This document shows, one piece after another, positions 1-5,822 of a stretch of 7,549 bases of DNA. Source of the DNA: Bacteroidota bacterium (lineage in GTDB: Bacteria > Bacteroidota > Bacteroidia > Bacteroidales > UBA1556). The notes beneath the pieces are model-generated. The model did not search any database. It was given only the letters and a program-made list of their open reading frames with translations, and was not told the origin of the DNA. Within the stretch, counting starts at the first letter, position 1. The number at the start of each line of letters is the position of its first letter. The stretch is taken from assembly GCA_003648395.1 (NCBI GenBank), contig QMPB01000200.1, positions 1 to 7,549 of the forward strand, written 5' to 3'. Made by a program: the position numbers and the translations under genes.

Positions 1-15
1 ATTGGAATGTCTACC

Positions 16-50
16 TTTGATGTGACGAATTAATTGAGTCCATAAATTTG
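16..50 (+). promoter_or_regulatory. Candidate Bacteroidota promoter (TTTG ... TAAATTTG)
   Basis: TAAATTTG at 43-50 is an exact match to the Bacteroidota -7 element TAnnTTTG, and TTTG at 16-19 could serve as the -33 element. The 23-base spacing is slightly longer than usual. Transcription would start near 56 and run through about 250 non-coding bases before the first gene at 309. In AT-rich DNA the 8-mer can occur by chance, so this is a modest prediction. Confidence 0.3.
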
Positions 51-251
51 TATAAATGAACTAAAGGCAAAACTAAAGAGCTTTATACTAACAATAATAG
101 CCATATACGCCCACATATTAGTTATTTTAAGGAAAGATAAATTACAGATTACAAATTCTGCGCTAAAATAAATAGTACATTAGCTGCTCACAAAAACCGT
201 TAAATGGGTTTAAGGGTAATAGTTCTAAAATTATTATTGGAGTTATATCCA

Positions 252-292
252 TAACGAGAGGAAATCCGGTAGACAGGCGAGGATTCCTGTTA
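252..292. repeat. Imperfect hairpin just upstream of the unknown gene, attC-like in shape
   Basis: TAAC (252-255) can pair with GTTA (289-292), and AGGAAATCC (259-267) pairs with GGATTCCT (281-288), leaving one extra A in the left arm. The terminal loop is about 13 bases. An outer short box, an unpaired stretch (GAG), an inner box with one extrahelical base and a terminal loop is the general shape of a folded integron attC site. The outer boxes fit the attC consensus (RYYYAAC / GTTRRRY) only partly, and the element is short for an attC. It could instead be an ordinary structured leader of the gene at 309. Confidence 0.35.
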
Positions 293-308
293 GCCACAAG
301 TTTGAAAA

Positions 309-1646
309 ATGACCATTTTAACTAAGATATTAAGGATAAAAGACAGTAAATTTTATTATACCGAAAATGATTTTATCGATATTAGAGATACTAATATTCC
401 TGATGGAGTGAGTTTTAGTTATGGTCGTGACATTTTCTGGGAAGTTGAATTATTTAATTTCGACTTTGAAACGAAAACAGTTAGGATTCGAGTTTTAGAC
501 TATTTCCCAAAAAACAATTCGAATTATTACAAGCAAAAGCAAAAGAAACCGGTAAAATATTTTCAATTTGAAAAATTTGATTGGTCTAAAATTGAGCGAC
601 AATTGAGTTCTTATCAAATAAGTGAACTTTCCGGTATTATGGAAGGATTACCTAATCTAAAGAATAAGGATAACGAACATTCAGAAATTGAGGAAAGATT
701 TAATAATTCGAACTTCAAATTAATTAGATCTTCTGAGCCTTCTAATGACAATATCGAATTCGTAGAGCATCAAGCAGTTAAAATAAATAAGGAATTCTCA
801 CATTACTATAAAAACGCTAATTTCAAGGAAGGTTTTGTAAGTGTAGTTTTTAAACCATATTTATGCTCAAAGAAGGAAGAAATTAAAATTTTTAATAATA
901 AGATTCTTTGTGAGTATCACCATGTAAGAAACTACTTCCCGAAATATTTTAAAAAAGGAAAAAAGTTTAAAGTACAATTAAATGGAGAAGTTCAGTTTGG
1001 CAAATTAATTAGTTATGAAGCAACTTCTGAGGAAATACAATCCATCAACGAAAATGTAATTTCTACAGTTAATAACTTAATTGAAGTTGAAATATTTGAT
1101 ACCGTTGATACGGAAAAAGTTAACAAGAATATTTTTAGTATTGAGGAGCTAATTGAAGAATCATACTTAAGCGCAACCATTAAAGAATCAATAAATAAAG
1201 AACCTCAAAAAATTCTAAACTCAATAATCAAAATAAAGAGTGTTAAGAACAAAAAGCAATTAGAGTATTTGGCTGGTTTAAAGCAAGAAGGTAATTACCA
1301 ATTAAGATTTACACTTAAACCTCTATTCGGATTTCTATTTTATGTAGAAAACGGTAATGTCAATCATTTTTGTTGGGAATTATTAAATTCTCATGCAACT
1401 TACATTTGGAGTTTTGATTCGAAATATGATTTCTTTGAAAAACTAAATAAAATAGATAAAATCATTAATTACATAAGAATTAACGGGAGAAAAAAATATA
1501 AACAATTGGTAAAAATTGATGATGGAAATGATTTCTTGTTTGAAACACTTTACCATAAAAACAAATTGCTCGAATCTAAAGATGGATTTGTTGAATGGAA
1601 AAATGAATTTGAAAAAATAATAAAAAAAGCAGTGGCTAATAAATAG
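309..1646 (+). CDS. Hypothetical protein of unknown family, 445 residues
   Basis: I do not recognise this protein. It is rich in Lys, Asn, Phe and Tyr, has no signal peptide and no membrane segment, and is probably cytoplasmic. Residues 1-95 look beta-rich with alternating aromatic and charged residues, including FWEVEL and RVLDYFPK. Residues 96-170 look more hydrophilic and helical. A second beta-rich part at about 175-262 contains another YFPK (209-212) followed by a basic stretch. The C-terminal part (about 305-440) has a hydrophobic core around YQLRFTLKPLFGFLFYVENG and HATYIWSF, then a basic tail. The ATG at 309 is the first in frame and lacks a Shine-Dalgarno sequence, as is normal for this phylum. 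The gene stands alone, enclosed by hairpins at both ends, and may be an integron cassette gene. No catalytic motif is visible, so no function is assigned. Confidence 0.85.
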   Translation: MTILTKILRIKDSKFYYTENDFIDIRDTNIPDGVSFSYGRDIFWEVELFNFDFETKTVRIRVLDYFPKNNSNYYKQKQKKPVKYFQFEKFDWSKIERQLSSYQISELSGIMEGLPNLKNKDNEHSEIEERFNNSNFKLIRSSEPSNDNIEFVEHQAVKINKEFSHYYKNANFKEGFVSVVFKPYLCSKKEEIKIFNNKILCEYHHVRNYFPKYFKKGKKFKVQLNGEVQFGKLISYEATSEEIQSINENVISTVNNLIEVEIFDTVDTEKVNKNIFSIEELIEESYLSATIKESINKEPQKILNSIIKIKSVKNKKQLEYLAGLKQEGNYQLRFTLKPLFGFLFYVENGNVNHFCWELLNSHATYIWSFDSKYDFFEKLNKIDKIINYIRINGRKKYKQLVKIDDGNDFLFETLYHKNKLLESKDGFVEWKNEFEKIIKKAVANK

Positions 1647-1691
1647 GACTCTAAGCGGTCTGCAAGACCCAGCGTGGAGTCTATGTTGAAC
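1634..1691 (+). other. Candidate integron attC-like recombination site
   Basis: The element starts with GGCTAAT (1634-1640), still inside the gene, and ends with GTTGAAC (1685-1691), a full match to the attC core GTTRRRY. Its span of 58 bases is within the known attC range. Between the cores, ATAG-G-ACTC (1643-1651) pairs with GAGTCTAT (1677-1684) with one extrahelical G, and an inner stem GGTCT/AGACC (1657-1669) closes on the loop GCA. The first six bases, GGCTAA, are exactly complementary to TTAGCC at 290-295, just before the gene, as expected for the start of a cassette and its own attC. Against this, GGCTAAT departs from RYYYAAC at two positions and no integrase is visible. It may simply be a structured 3' end. 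Confidence 0.35.
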
Positions 1692-1713
1692 TATATTTCG
1701 ATTATACTCAACA
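1684..1713. repeat. Second hairpin after the unknown gene
   Basis: TGTTGA (1684-1689) pairs with TCAACA (1708-1713), and inside it TATA (1692-1695) can pair with TATA (1703-1706) around a seven-base loop. The element follows directly on the hairpin at 1643-1684 and shares its last base. No run of T follows, so it is not a standard intrinsic terminator. ACTCAAC at 1706-1712 also fits the RYYYAAC core consensus, so part of it could be a second recombination core. Confidence 0.35.
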
Positions 1714-1890
1714 CATCGCATCCGATTTTTATGCACTTAATAAAAGGTTTCTATGACTTGCCGCCAAAAGTATTGCTGTATAAACCAAATAACTTATAGG
1801 TAAAATTATTACTAGATATTTTTAGTTTTCTTGATTCGTCATCAAATCAAAACCTATTTACATTTATTTATTATACTTTTACAATTAAAC
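1714..1890. other. Intergenic sequence without a recognisable gene
   Basis: No plausible gene is seen here on either strand. A reverse-strand frame beginning near 1736 runs back into the unknown gene but looks like an antisense shadow. A weak stem ATCG/CGAT (1715-1726) is followed by a T run to 1730 and could be a poor terminator. A short hairpin TTGAT/ATCAA lies at 1831-1845. The rest is plain AT-rich spacer before the regulator promoter. Confidence 0.5.
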
Positions 1891-1926
1891 TATACGATTT
1901 ATGTTTATAATGATAAAAAACGTATA
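1891..1926. promoter_or_regulatory. Candidate operator: imperfect palindrome spanning the promoter
   Basis: TATACGATTTAT (1891-1902) and AAAAAACGTATA (1915-1926) are inverted repeats matching at 10 of 12 positions around a 12-base centre. The outer six bases TATACG/CGTATA match perfectly. The repeat covers the -33 region and enters the -7 element, where a TetR-type repressor would block transcription of its own gene. TetR operators are often more compact, and AT-rich DNA gives chance repeats, so this is tentative. Confidence 0.3.
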
Positions 1927-1930
1927 TTTG
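1898..1930 (+). promoter_or_regulatory. Probable promoter of the tetR-type gene and barrel gene
   Basis: TATATTTG at 1923-1930 exactly matches the Bacteroidota -7 element TAnnTTTG. A weak -33 counterpart, TTTATG (1898-1903), lies 19 bases upstream. Transcription would start near 1936, giving a leader of about 15 bases before the ATG at 1951. The close fit to the gene start makes this the best promoter in the window. Confidence 0.6.
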
Positions 1931-1950
1931 TAGCTTAAAAGTAAGATGTT

Positions 1951-2538
1951 ATGATTGATAATAATACAAATCCTAAATACATAGCCATTAAAACCAAGGG
2001 GAAAGAGCTCTTTTGGAAGCATGGAGTAAAACGAATTAGTATTGAAGAAATATGCCGAGAAGCTAATGTTAGTAAAATGACTTTTTATAAATACTTTCCA
2101 AATAAAGTAGAATTGGTAATTTCTATTCTAGATGATTTGATTGCGTCTTCAATGTTGCAATTTGATAAATTAGTGAATAGTGATATGTCTTTTTCAGAAA
2201 TTCTTGAGAATATATTTATTATGAAGTTAGAAGCTATTAGAGATTTTAGCCCAGAGTTTTTGAACGACATATATGTAAATCCCCAATTTGGGTTGGATAA
2301 GCATTTAAACTCATTGGCAGAGAAGTCCCAAAAGAAAGTTAAGGACTTTTATGAGGATTCTCAAAAGAAAGGCTTTATAAGAAAAGAAGTAAATATAGAT
2401 TTTGTAATGGCTTATAGTTATAAAATGCAGGATTTCATAAAAGATGAAAAACTTATGGCGCAATTTGCTACTCCTAAAGATTTTATTATGGAAGCTATGA
2501 ATATGTTGTTTTATGGTATAGTTGCAAAAGATAAATAG
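1951..2538 (+). CDS. TetR/AcrR-family transcriptional regulator
   Basis: This 195-residue protein has the normal length and layout of a TetR-family regulator. Residues about 12-55 form the DNA-binding domain, with the helix-turn-helix at about 31-50 (IEEICREANVSKMTFYKYFP), a very typical TetR pattern that continues into the usual NKxEL. Residues about 60-195 form the variable helical ligand-binding and dimerisation part, whose ligand cannot be predicted. Proteins of this family are usually repressors released by a small molecule. The gene starts at the only reasonable ATG, about 20 bases after a TAnnTTTG element. The barrel gene begins 6 bases after its stop, so the two are almost certainly co-transcribed. 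It probably controls itself, the barrel gene and perhaps the transporter genes downstream. Confidence 0.95.
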   Translation: MIDNNTNPKYIAIKTKGKELFWKHGVKRISIEEICREANVSKMTFYKYFPNKVELVISILDDLIASSMLQFDKLVNSDMSFSEILENIFIMKLEAIRDFSPEFLNDIYVNPQFGLDKHLNSLAEKSQKKVKDFYEDSQKKGFIRKEVNIDFVMAYSYKMQDFIKDEKLMAQFATPKDFIMEAMNMLFYGIVAKDK

Positions 2539-2544
2539 TTAGTT

Positions 2545-3705
2545 ATGAGCAAGTATTTTTATCATATTATTCTATTTACAGCTTTTATTTTATTAGCTAT
2601 ATGTAGCTTTTCGCAAACTAAAGTCGATACTTCCAAAACTAATTTTGAGTATAAGGGGCAGCTTTCTACATGGGCTCATATTAATGGTAATAATCCTTAT
2701 CCCTTATATTTAGGAGCACGATATATTCCACAGGCAAATTATAAAATACGTTTGAAAAAGAATCACCTTATCGATTTTGAAGCTTCAGCTAATATTGTTG
2801 GAGATATGGGTGTTCACTTTTGGGACTCTACTGATTTTAATGGAAATATTAGTCCTTACCGACTTTGGGGTCGTTATTCTTCATCACAATTTGAGTTTAG
2901 AGTAGGTCTTCAAAAAATTGATTTTGGAACTGCTGTTATGATGCGTGCCCTCCGTTGGTTCGATCAGGTAGATCCTCGCGACCCGCTTCAGCTTACCGAC
3001 GGTGTTTATGGTGCCTTGGCAAGATATTATTTCTTGAATAATGTTAATATTTGGCTTTGGGGACTTTATGGCAATGAAAATACTAAAGGAATGGAAATCT
3101 TAGAAACCAATATTGATATTCCTGAGTTTGGAGGTAGAGTGCAATTCCCTATACCACTTGGAGAAGCAGGGCTTTCGTACCATCATCGAGTGGTGGATTC
3201 TCGAAAATATTCAAAATTCATTCCTTCCTATGAGAAAGTTCCTGAAAATAGAATAGGAATAGATGCTAAATGGGATTTGCTTATTGGATTATGGATTGAA
3301 GGTTCTTATGTGAATAAAAGTAAGGATTTGGGAGCATTGACCCACCAAGAAATTATGACTATTGGTGCTGACTATACTTTTAATGTTGGCGCAGGATTAA
3401 TTGTTACCATTGAGCATATGCTGTTTGCTAGTGATAGTAAAGCTTTTGAGTTTGTTAGCACTCAAAATAATACAGGATTATCGCTAATGTATCCAATAGG
3501 TATGTTCGATAATATTCAGGCAATTTTTTATTATGATTGGAAATCAGAGCAGGTATATAATTTTGTAAACTGGTTTCGTAATTTTGATAAAACCACCTTT
3601 TATATAATGGCATATTGGAATCCTGATAATTTAATTACACCAACAGGAGCAAGCAATTTATTTGCTGGCAAGGGCATACAATTTATGTTTGTTTACAATC
3701 ATTAA
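2545..3705 (+). CDS. Exported protein, probable outer-membrane beta-barrel
   Basis: The 386-residue product begins with a signal peptide: Lys3, a hydrophobic stretch at about 7-20, then SFS-Q with probable cleavage after Ser23. Cys20 is preceded by Ile, so a lipobox is unlikely. The mature part has no hydrophobic helix and consists of alternating strands rich in Tyr, Trp, Phe and Gly, as in porin-like barrels. A distinctive stretch at about 118-165 (FRVGLQKIDFG, then RWFDQVDPRDPLQLTDG) recalls the motif in which DUF1302-like barrels describe an 'inverted' loop, but I cannot confirm a family. It lies 6 bases after the tetR-type gene and before the transporter genes. I infer that it is the outer-membrane partner of the transport module. 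Its role as a channel, receptor or acceptor is not shown by the sequence. Confidence 0.8.
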   Translation: MSKYFYHIILFTAFILLAICSFSQTKVDTSKTNFEYKGQLSTWAHINGNNPYPLYLGARYIPQANYKIRLKKNHLIDFEASANIVGDMGVHFWDSTDFNGNISPYRLWGRYSSSQFEFRVGLQKIDFGTAVMMRALRWFDQVDPRDPLQLTDGVYGALARYYFLNNVNIWLWGLYGNENTKGMEILETNIDIPEFGGRVQFPIPLGEAGLSYHHRVVDSRKYSKFIPSYEKVPENRIGIDAKWDLLIGLWIEGSYVNKSKDLGALTHQEIMTIGADYTFNVGAGLIVTIEHMLFASDSKAFEFVSTQNNTGLSLMYPIGMFDNIQAIFYYDWKSEQVYNFVNWFRNFDKTTFYIMAYWNPDNLITPTGASNLFAGKGIQFMFVYNH

Positions 3706-3720
3706 CCGAAAGCTTTTAGA

Positions 3721-3747
3721 TTACCTTTTTGCATAGCAAAAAGGTAA
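3721..3747. terminator. Perfect 12-bp inverted repeat, probable terminator after the barrel gene
   Basis: TTACCTTTTTGC (3721-3732) and GCAAAAAGGTAA (3736-3747) are perfect inverted repeats around the three-base loop ATA. The hairpin lies 16 bases after the barrel stop codon, where a terminator would be expected. No T run follows on either strand, so it is not a classical intrinsic terminator. It may partly terminate, protect the upstream mRNA 3' end, or be a protein-binding site. Confidence 0.5.
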
Positions 3748-3784
3748 ATAACAATTAAATATAATAGTAATAATAAATATAAAT

Positions 3785-3792
3785 TAACTTTG
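3785..3792 (+). promoter_or_regulatory. Candidate -7 element for the transporter operon
   Basis: TAACTTTG is an exact TAnnTTTG match 75 bases before the ATPase start and after the inverted repeat at 3721-3747. Transcription would begin near 3798, giving a leader of about 70 bases. No clear TTG-type -33 element lies at the right distance, so the promoter may be weak or need an activator. CATATTTG at 3823-3830 is a one-mismatch alternative closer to the gene. Confidence 0.35.
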
Positions 3793-3809
3793 ATAAGAAG
3801 GTGTCAAAA

Positions 3810-3887
3810 ATGAGAATAAGGCCATATTTGGTAGTTTCTTGCAAAGGATTAATTAAACATAAGAATTATGAGCATAATAAAGATTAA
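3810..3887 (+). other. Possible 25-codon leader ORF overlapping the ATPase start
   Basis: An ATG at 3810 opens a 25-codon frame (MRIRPYLVVSCKGLIKHKNY...) that stops at 3885-3887, 20 bases beyond the ATPase start at 3868 and in another frame. AAGAAGG (3795-3801) sits at Shine-Dalgarno distance, unusual in this phylum, although a start site near 3798 would cut into it. It could couple or dampen translation of the ATPase. The peptide resembles nothing I know, and chance is a fair explanation. Confidence 0.2.
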
Positions 3888-4596
3888 TAATTTAGAAAAA
3901 CAATTTCCTGTGGGAGATGGTTTTTTCACAGCCCTTAGCGATATTAATATGGAAGTAAAAAAGGGAGAATTTGCTGGATTAATTGGCCCTAGTGGTTCTG
4001 GCAAAACTACTTTGCTTAATATTATAGGGTCGTTGGACACACCCACCAAAGGTACAGCCGAGGTTATGGGAAAATCCATTGCTGAGCTTACTTATAAGCA
4101 ATCAGCAGGTCTTAGAAATAGGCATATAGGATTTATTTTTCAAACTTATAATCTCTTGCCAGTTTATACAGTATTCGAGAATGTAGAATTTCCTCTTTTA
4201 TTGCAAAAGATGAGTGCTGTTGAGCGCAAAAAAGCTGTAATGCAAGCACTGGAATGGGTTGGACTTACCGATAAGGTATATTCTAAGCCTAGTATGCTTT
4301 CTGGTGGTGAATGTCAGCGTGTTGCTATTGCTCGTGCTATGGTTAAAAGGCCAGAAATAGTGCTTGCTGATGAGCCTACTGCTAATTTGGATTCTGAGAA
4401 CTCTCACCATATTCTTCGAACAATGAAAAAGCTTAATAAGGAACTTGGAGTTACATTTGTTTTTTCAACTCATGACGAAAAAGTGATGCAATACCTCGAT
4501 AGAATTATAGCTCTTGAAGATGGTAAAGTTTTGAGAGACGAAACGCAAGAAGAATTTGCGGTAAGAAAGAATTCTCAAATCTATAAAACTAAATAA
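3868..4596 (+). CDS. ABC transporter ATP-binding protein, LolD/MacB type
   Basis: This 242-residue cytoplasmic ATPase would drive the two permeases encoded after it. All the nucleotide-binding motifs are intact: Walker A GPSGSGKT (40-47), the Q-loop at FQTYNLLP (Gln92), the signature LSGGECQR (144-151), Walker B IVLADEP with catalytic Glu169, the D-loop NLDS (173-176), and the switch His202 in STHD. The length and the FQTYNLLPVYTVFENVEFPL stretch are typical of the LolD/MacB/FtsE group that works with FtsX-type permeases. The signature has Cys149 where LolD proteins often have Arg or Gln. The first permease starts one base after the stop codon, so the genes are tightly linked. It could be called LolD-like, but the substrate is unknown and no gene symbol is given. 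Confidence 0.95.
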   Translation: MSIIKINNLEKQFPVGDGFFTALSDINMEVKKGEFAGLIGPSGSGKTTLLNIIGSLDTPTKGTAEVMGKSIAELTYKQSAGLRNRHIGFIFQTYNLLPVYTVFENVEFPLLLQKMSAVERKKAVMQALEWVGLTDKVYSKPSMLSGGECQRVAIARAMVKRPEIVLADEPTANLDSENSHHILRTMKKLNKELGVTFVFSTHDEKVMQYLDRIIALEDGKVLRDETQEEFAVRKNSQIYKTK

Positions 4597-4597
4597 A

Positions 4598-5767
4598 ATG
4601 ATAGCAATAAAATTAGCATATAAGAACTTAGTTGGTGCAGGTTTAAGAACTTGGCTAAATGTTTCTGTGCTTTCTTTTGCCTTTGTTCTTATGATATTTT
4701 ATAATGGAATGATAGAAGGGTGGAACCGACAAGCAAGAAACGATACACAGGATTGGGAAATTGGCGAAGGTCAATACTGGGAGCAGAGCTATGATAGATA
4801 CGATCCCTATACTTTTCAAGATGCACATAAGCTTGTTTCAGAGGATGTTGCTGCTATGATTGATAGAGGCGAACTTACTCCAATATTGGTAAGGCAGGCA
4901 AATATGTATCCTGAAGGAAGAATGCAAAGCGTTTTATTAAAAGGTGTTGACCCAAATCAGAGAATACTTAAGCTTCCAACTAGTGACCTTAATAATGTGC
5001 AAAATGGATATTCGGCAATTATTGGAAGACGTATGGCAAAGGATGCTGGTCTTAAGGTTGGTGATAAAGTTTTGGTGAGATGGAGAGATAAGAACGGAAT
5101 GTTTGATGCCATAGATATTAATATTGCCGCAATTTTTAAAACTGATGTGCCAAGTGTAGAAAATGGTCAGATATATTTGGATATTAATGTTTTGCAAGAA
5201 ATGATAGGTTTGCCTAATCAAGCTACCTTATTAGTTGCGGGTGAAAATAGCTCACTTTCAGAGATTGATGGCTGGGATTTTAAAACCACTGATTTCTTAC
5301 TTAAAGAATTTGATGCTCTTATTCAATCCAAAAAAGCTGGTGGAATGGTGATAAGTGGCATGCTATTATTGATAGCATTATTGGCTATTTTCGATACACA
5401 GGTTTTATCAATATTCCGCCGACAGAAAGAAATTGGAACTTATATAGCTCTTGGAATGACTCGTAGTCAGGTAGTTGGTATTTTTACTGTTGAAGGAGGT
5501 GCCCATAGTATTTTGGCGGCAATAGTTGGAGCGGCTTATGGTATTCCTCTTTTCTTATGGCTAGATAGTATAGGTTTGTCATTTGGAAGCAGTTCGCAGG
5601 ATATGGGCATTGCTGTTGCAGATGTTATTTATCCATACTATAGTATTGGAATGATTTTTAGTTCGCTTTTATTGGTGGTGATTTCGGCTACAATTGTTAG
5701 CTATTTGCCTGCTCGTAAAATTTCTAAGATGAGGCCTACTGATGCTCTAAAAGGTAAACTTCAGTAA
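4598..5767 (+). CDS. ABC transporter permease, FtsX/LolC-type (first of two)
   Basis: The 389-residue inner-membrane protein has the four-helix FtsX/LolC layout: helix 1 at about 18-36, a large periplasmic domain at about 38-247, then helices at about 248-271, 302-322 and 349-370. The cytoplasmic stretch FRRQKEIGTYIALGMTRSQV (273-292), just after helix 2, is the conserved coupling segment of the family, and PARKISKMRPTDALKG (371-386) is the typical end. The start of the periplasmic domain is unusual: an acidic, aromatic segment with GEGQYWEQSYDRYDPYTF (56-73) replaces the more common GHV/GHL-type motif. It starts one base after the ATPase gene. It probably forms a heterodimer with the permease at 5823. 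Lipoprotein release is one possibility; export of another hydrophobic substrate is equally open. Confidence 0.93.
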   Translation: MIAIKLAYKNLVGAGLRTWLNVSVLSFAFVLMIFYNGMIEGWNRQARNDTQDWEIGEGQYWEQSYDRYDPYTFQDAHKLVSEDVAAMIDRGELTPILVRQANMYPEGRMQSVLLKGVDPNQRILKLPTSDLNNVQNGYSAIIGRRMAKDAGLKVGDKVLVRWRDKNGMFDAIDINIAAIFKTDVPSVENGQIYLDINVLQEMIGLPNQATLLVAGENSSLSEIDGWDFKTTDFLLKEFDALIQSKKAGGMVISGMLLLIALLAIFDTQVLSIFRRQKEIGTYIALGMTRSQVVGIFTVEGGAHSILAAIVGAAYGIPLFLWLDSIGLSFGSSSQDMGIAVADVIYPYYSIGMIFSSLLLVVISATIVSYLPARKISKMRPTDALKGKLQ

Positions 5768-5784
5768 TTAAATTAAATATATCA

Positions 5785-5807
5785 GATGATATTTTTAGAA
5801 TATTATC
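5785..5807 (+). other. Weak AU-rich hairpin between the permease genes
   Basis: GATGATATTT (5785-5794) can pair along its whole length with GAATATTATC (5798-5807), using two G-U pairs, around the loop TTA. It occupies most of the 55-base gap between the two permease genes. With almost no G-C pairs it is unlikely to terminate transcription; it could adjust translation or mRNA stability, or be chance. Confidence 0.2.
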
Positions 5808-5822
5808 ACTAAATATAAGATA

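Larger units (their letters stand above)
1..308. other. Non-coding region upstream of the unknown gene
   Basis: I find no convincing open reading frame on either strand; the longest candidate is a reverse-strand frame of about 29 codons reading leftward from about 253, with no supporting signal. The stretch holds a candidate Bacteroidota promoter near its left end (16-50), a short inverted repeat TTAAA/TTTAA at 200-213, a hairpin GTTAT/ATAAC at 242-255, and a larger imperfect hairpin at 252-292. The remainder shows no structure I can interpret. It could be a long leader, a small RNA, or the non-coding tail of a preceding cassette. Confidence 0.5.

Noticed and set aside
199..205. GTTAAAT as a further integron core site, which would give a 90-base cassette at 200-289
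   Set aside because: The 7-mer fits GTTRRRY, but the complementary ATTTAA is not found at the start of the next hairpin, and no clear attC fold ends at this position.
1715..1730. ATCG/CGAT stem followed by a T run as an intrinsic terminator
   Set aside because: The stem has only four base pairs and overlaps the T run, so it is too weak to call as a terminator.
1443..1736. Reverse-strand 97-codon frame overlapping the 3' end of the unknown gene
   Set aside because: It is largely antisense to a complete forward gene, is Phe/Ile-rich as antisense of Lys/Asn/Glu-rich coding sequence tends to be, and has no promoter or recognisable domain.
2545..2620. Lipoprotein signal with Cys20 as the lipidated residue of the barrel protein
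   Set aside because: The residue before Cys20 is Ile, whereas lipoboxes need a small residue there; cleavage at SFS-Q is more typical for this phylum.
4937..5221. Reverse-strand 94-codon frame inside the first permease gene
   Set aside because: It lies wholly within a well-supported permease gene and has no signal or family resemblance. The same applies to the other antisense frames at 2085-2270, 3849-4079, 4198-4410, 5795-5980 and 6252-6470.
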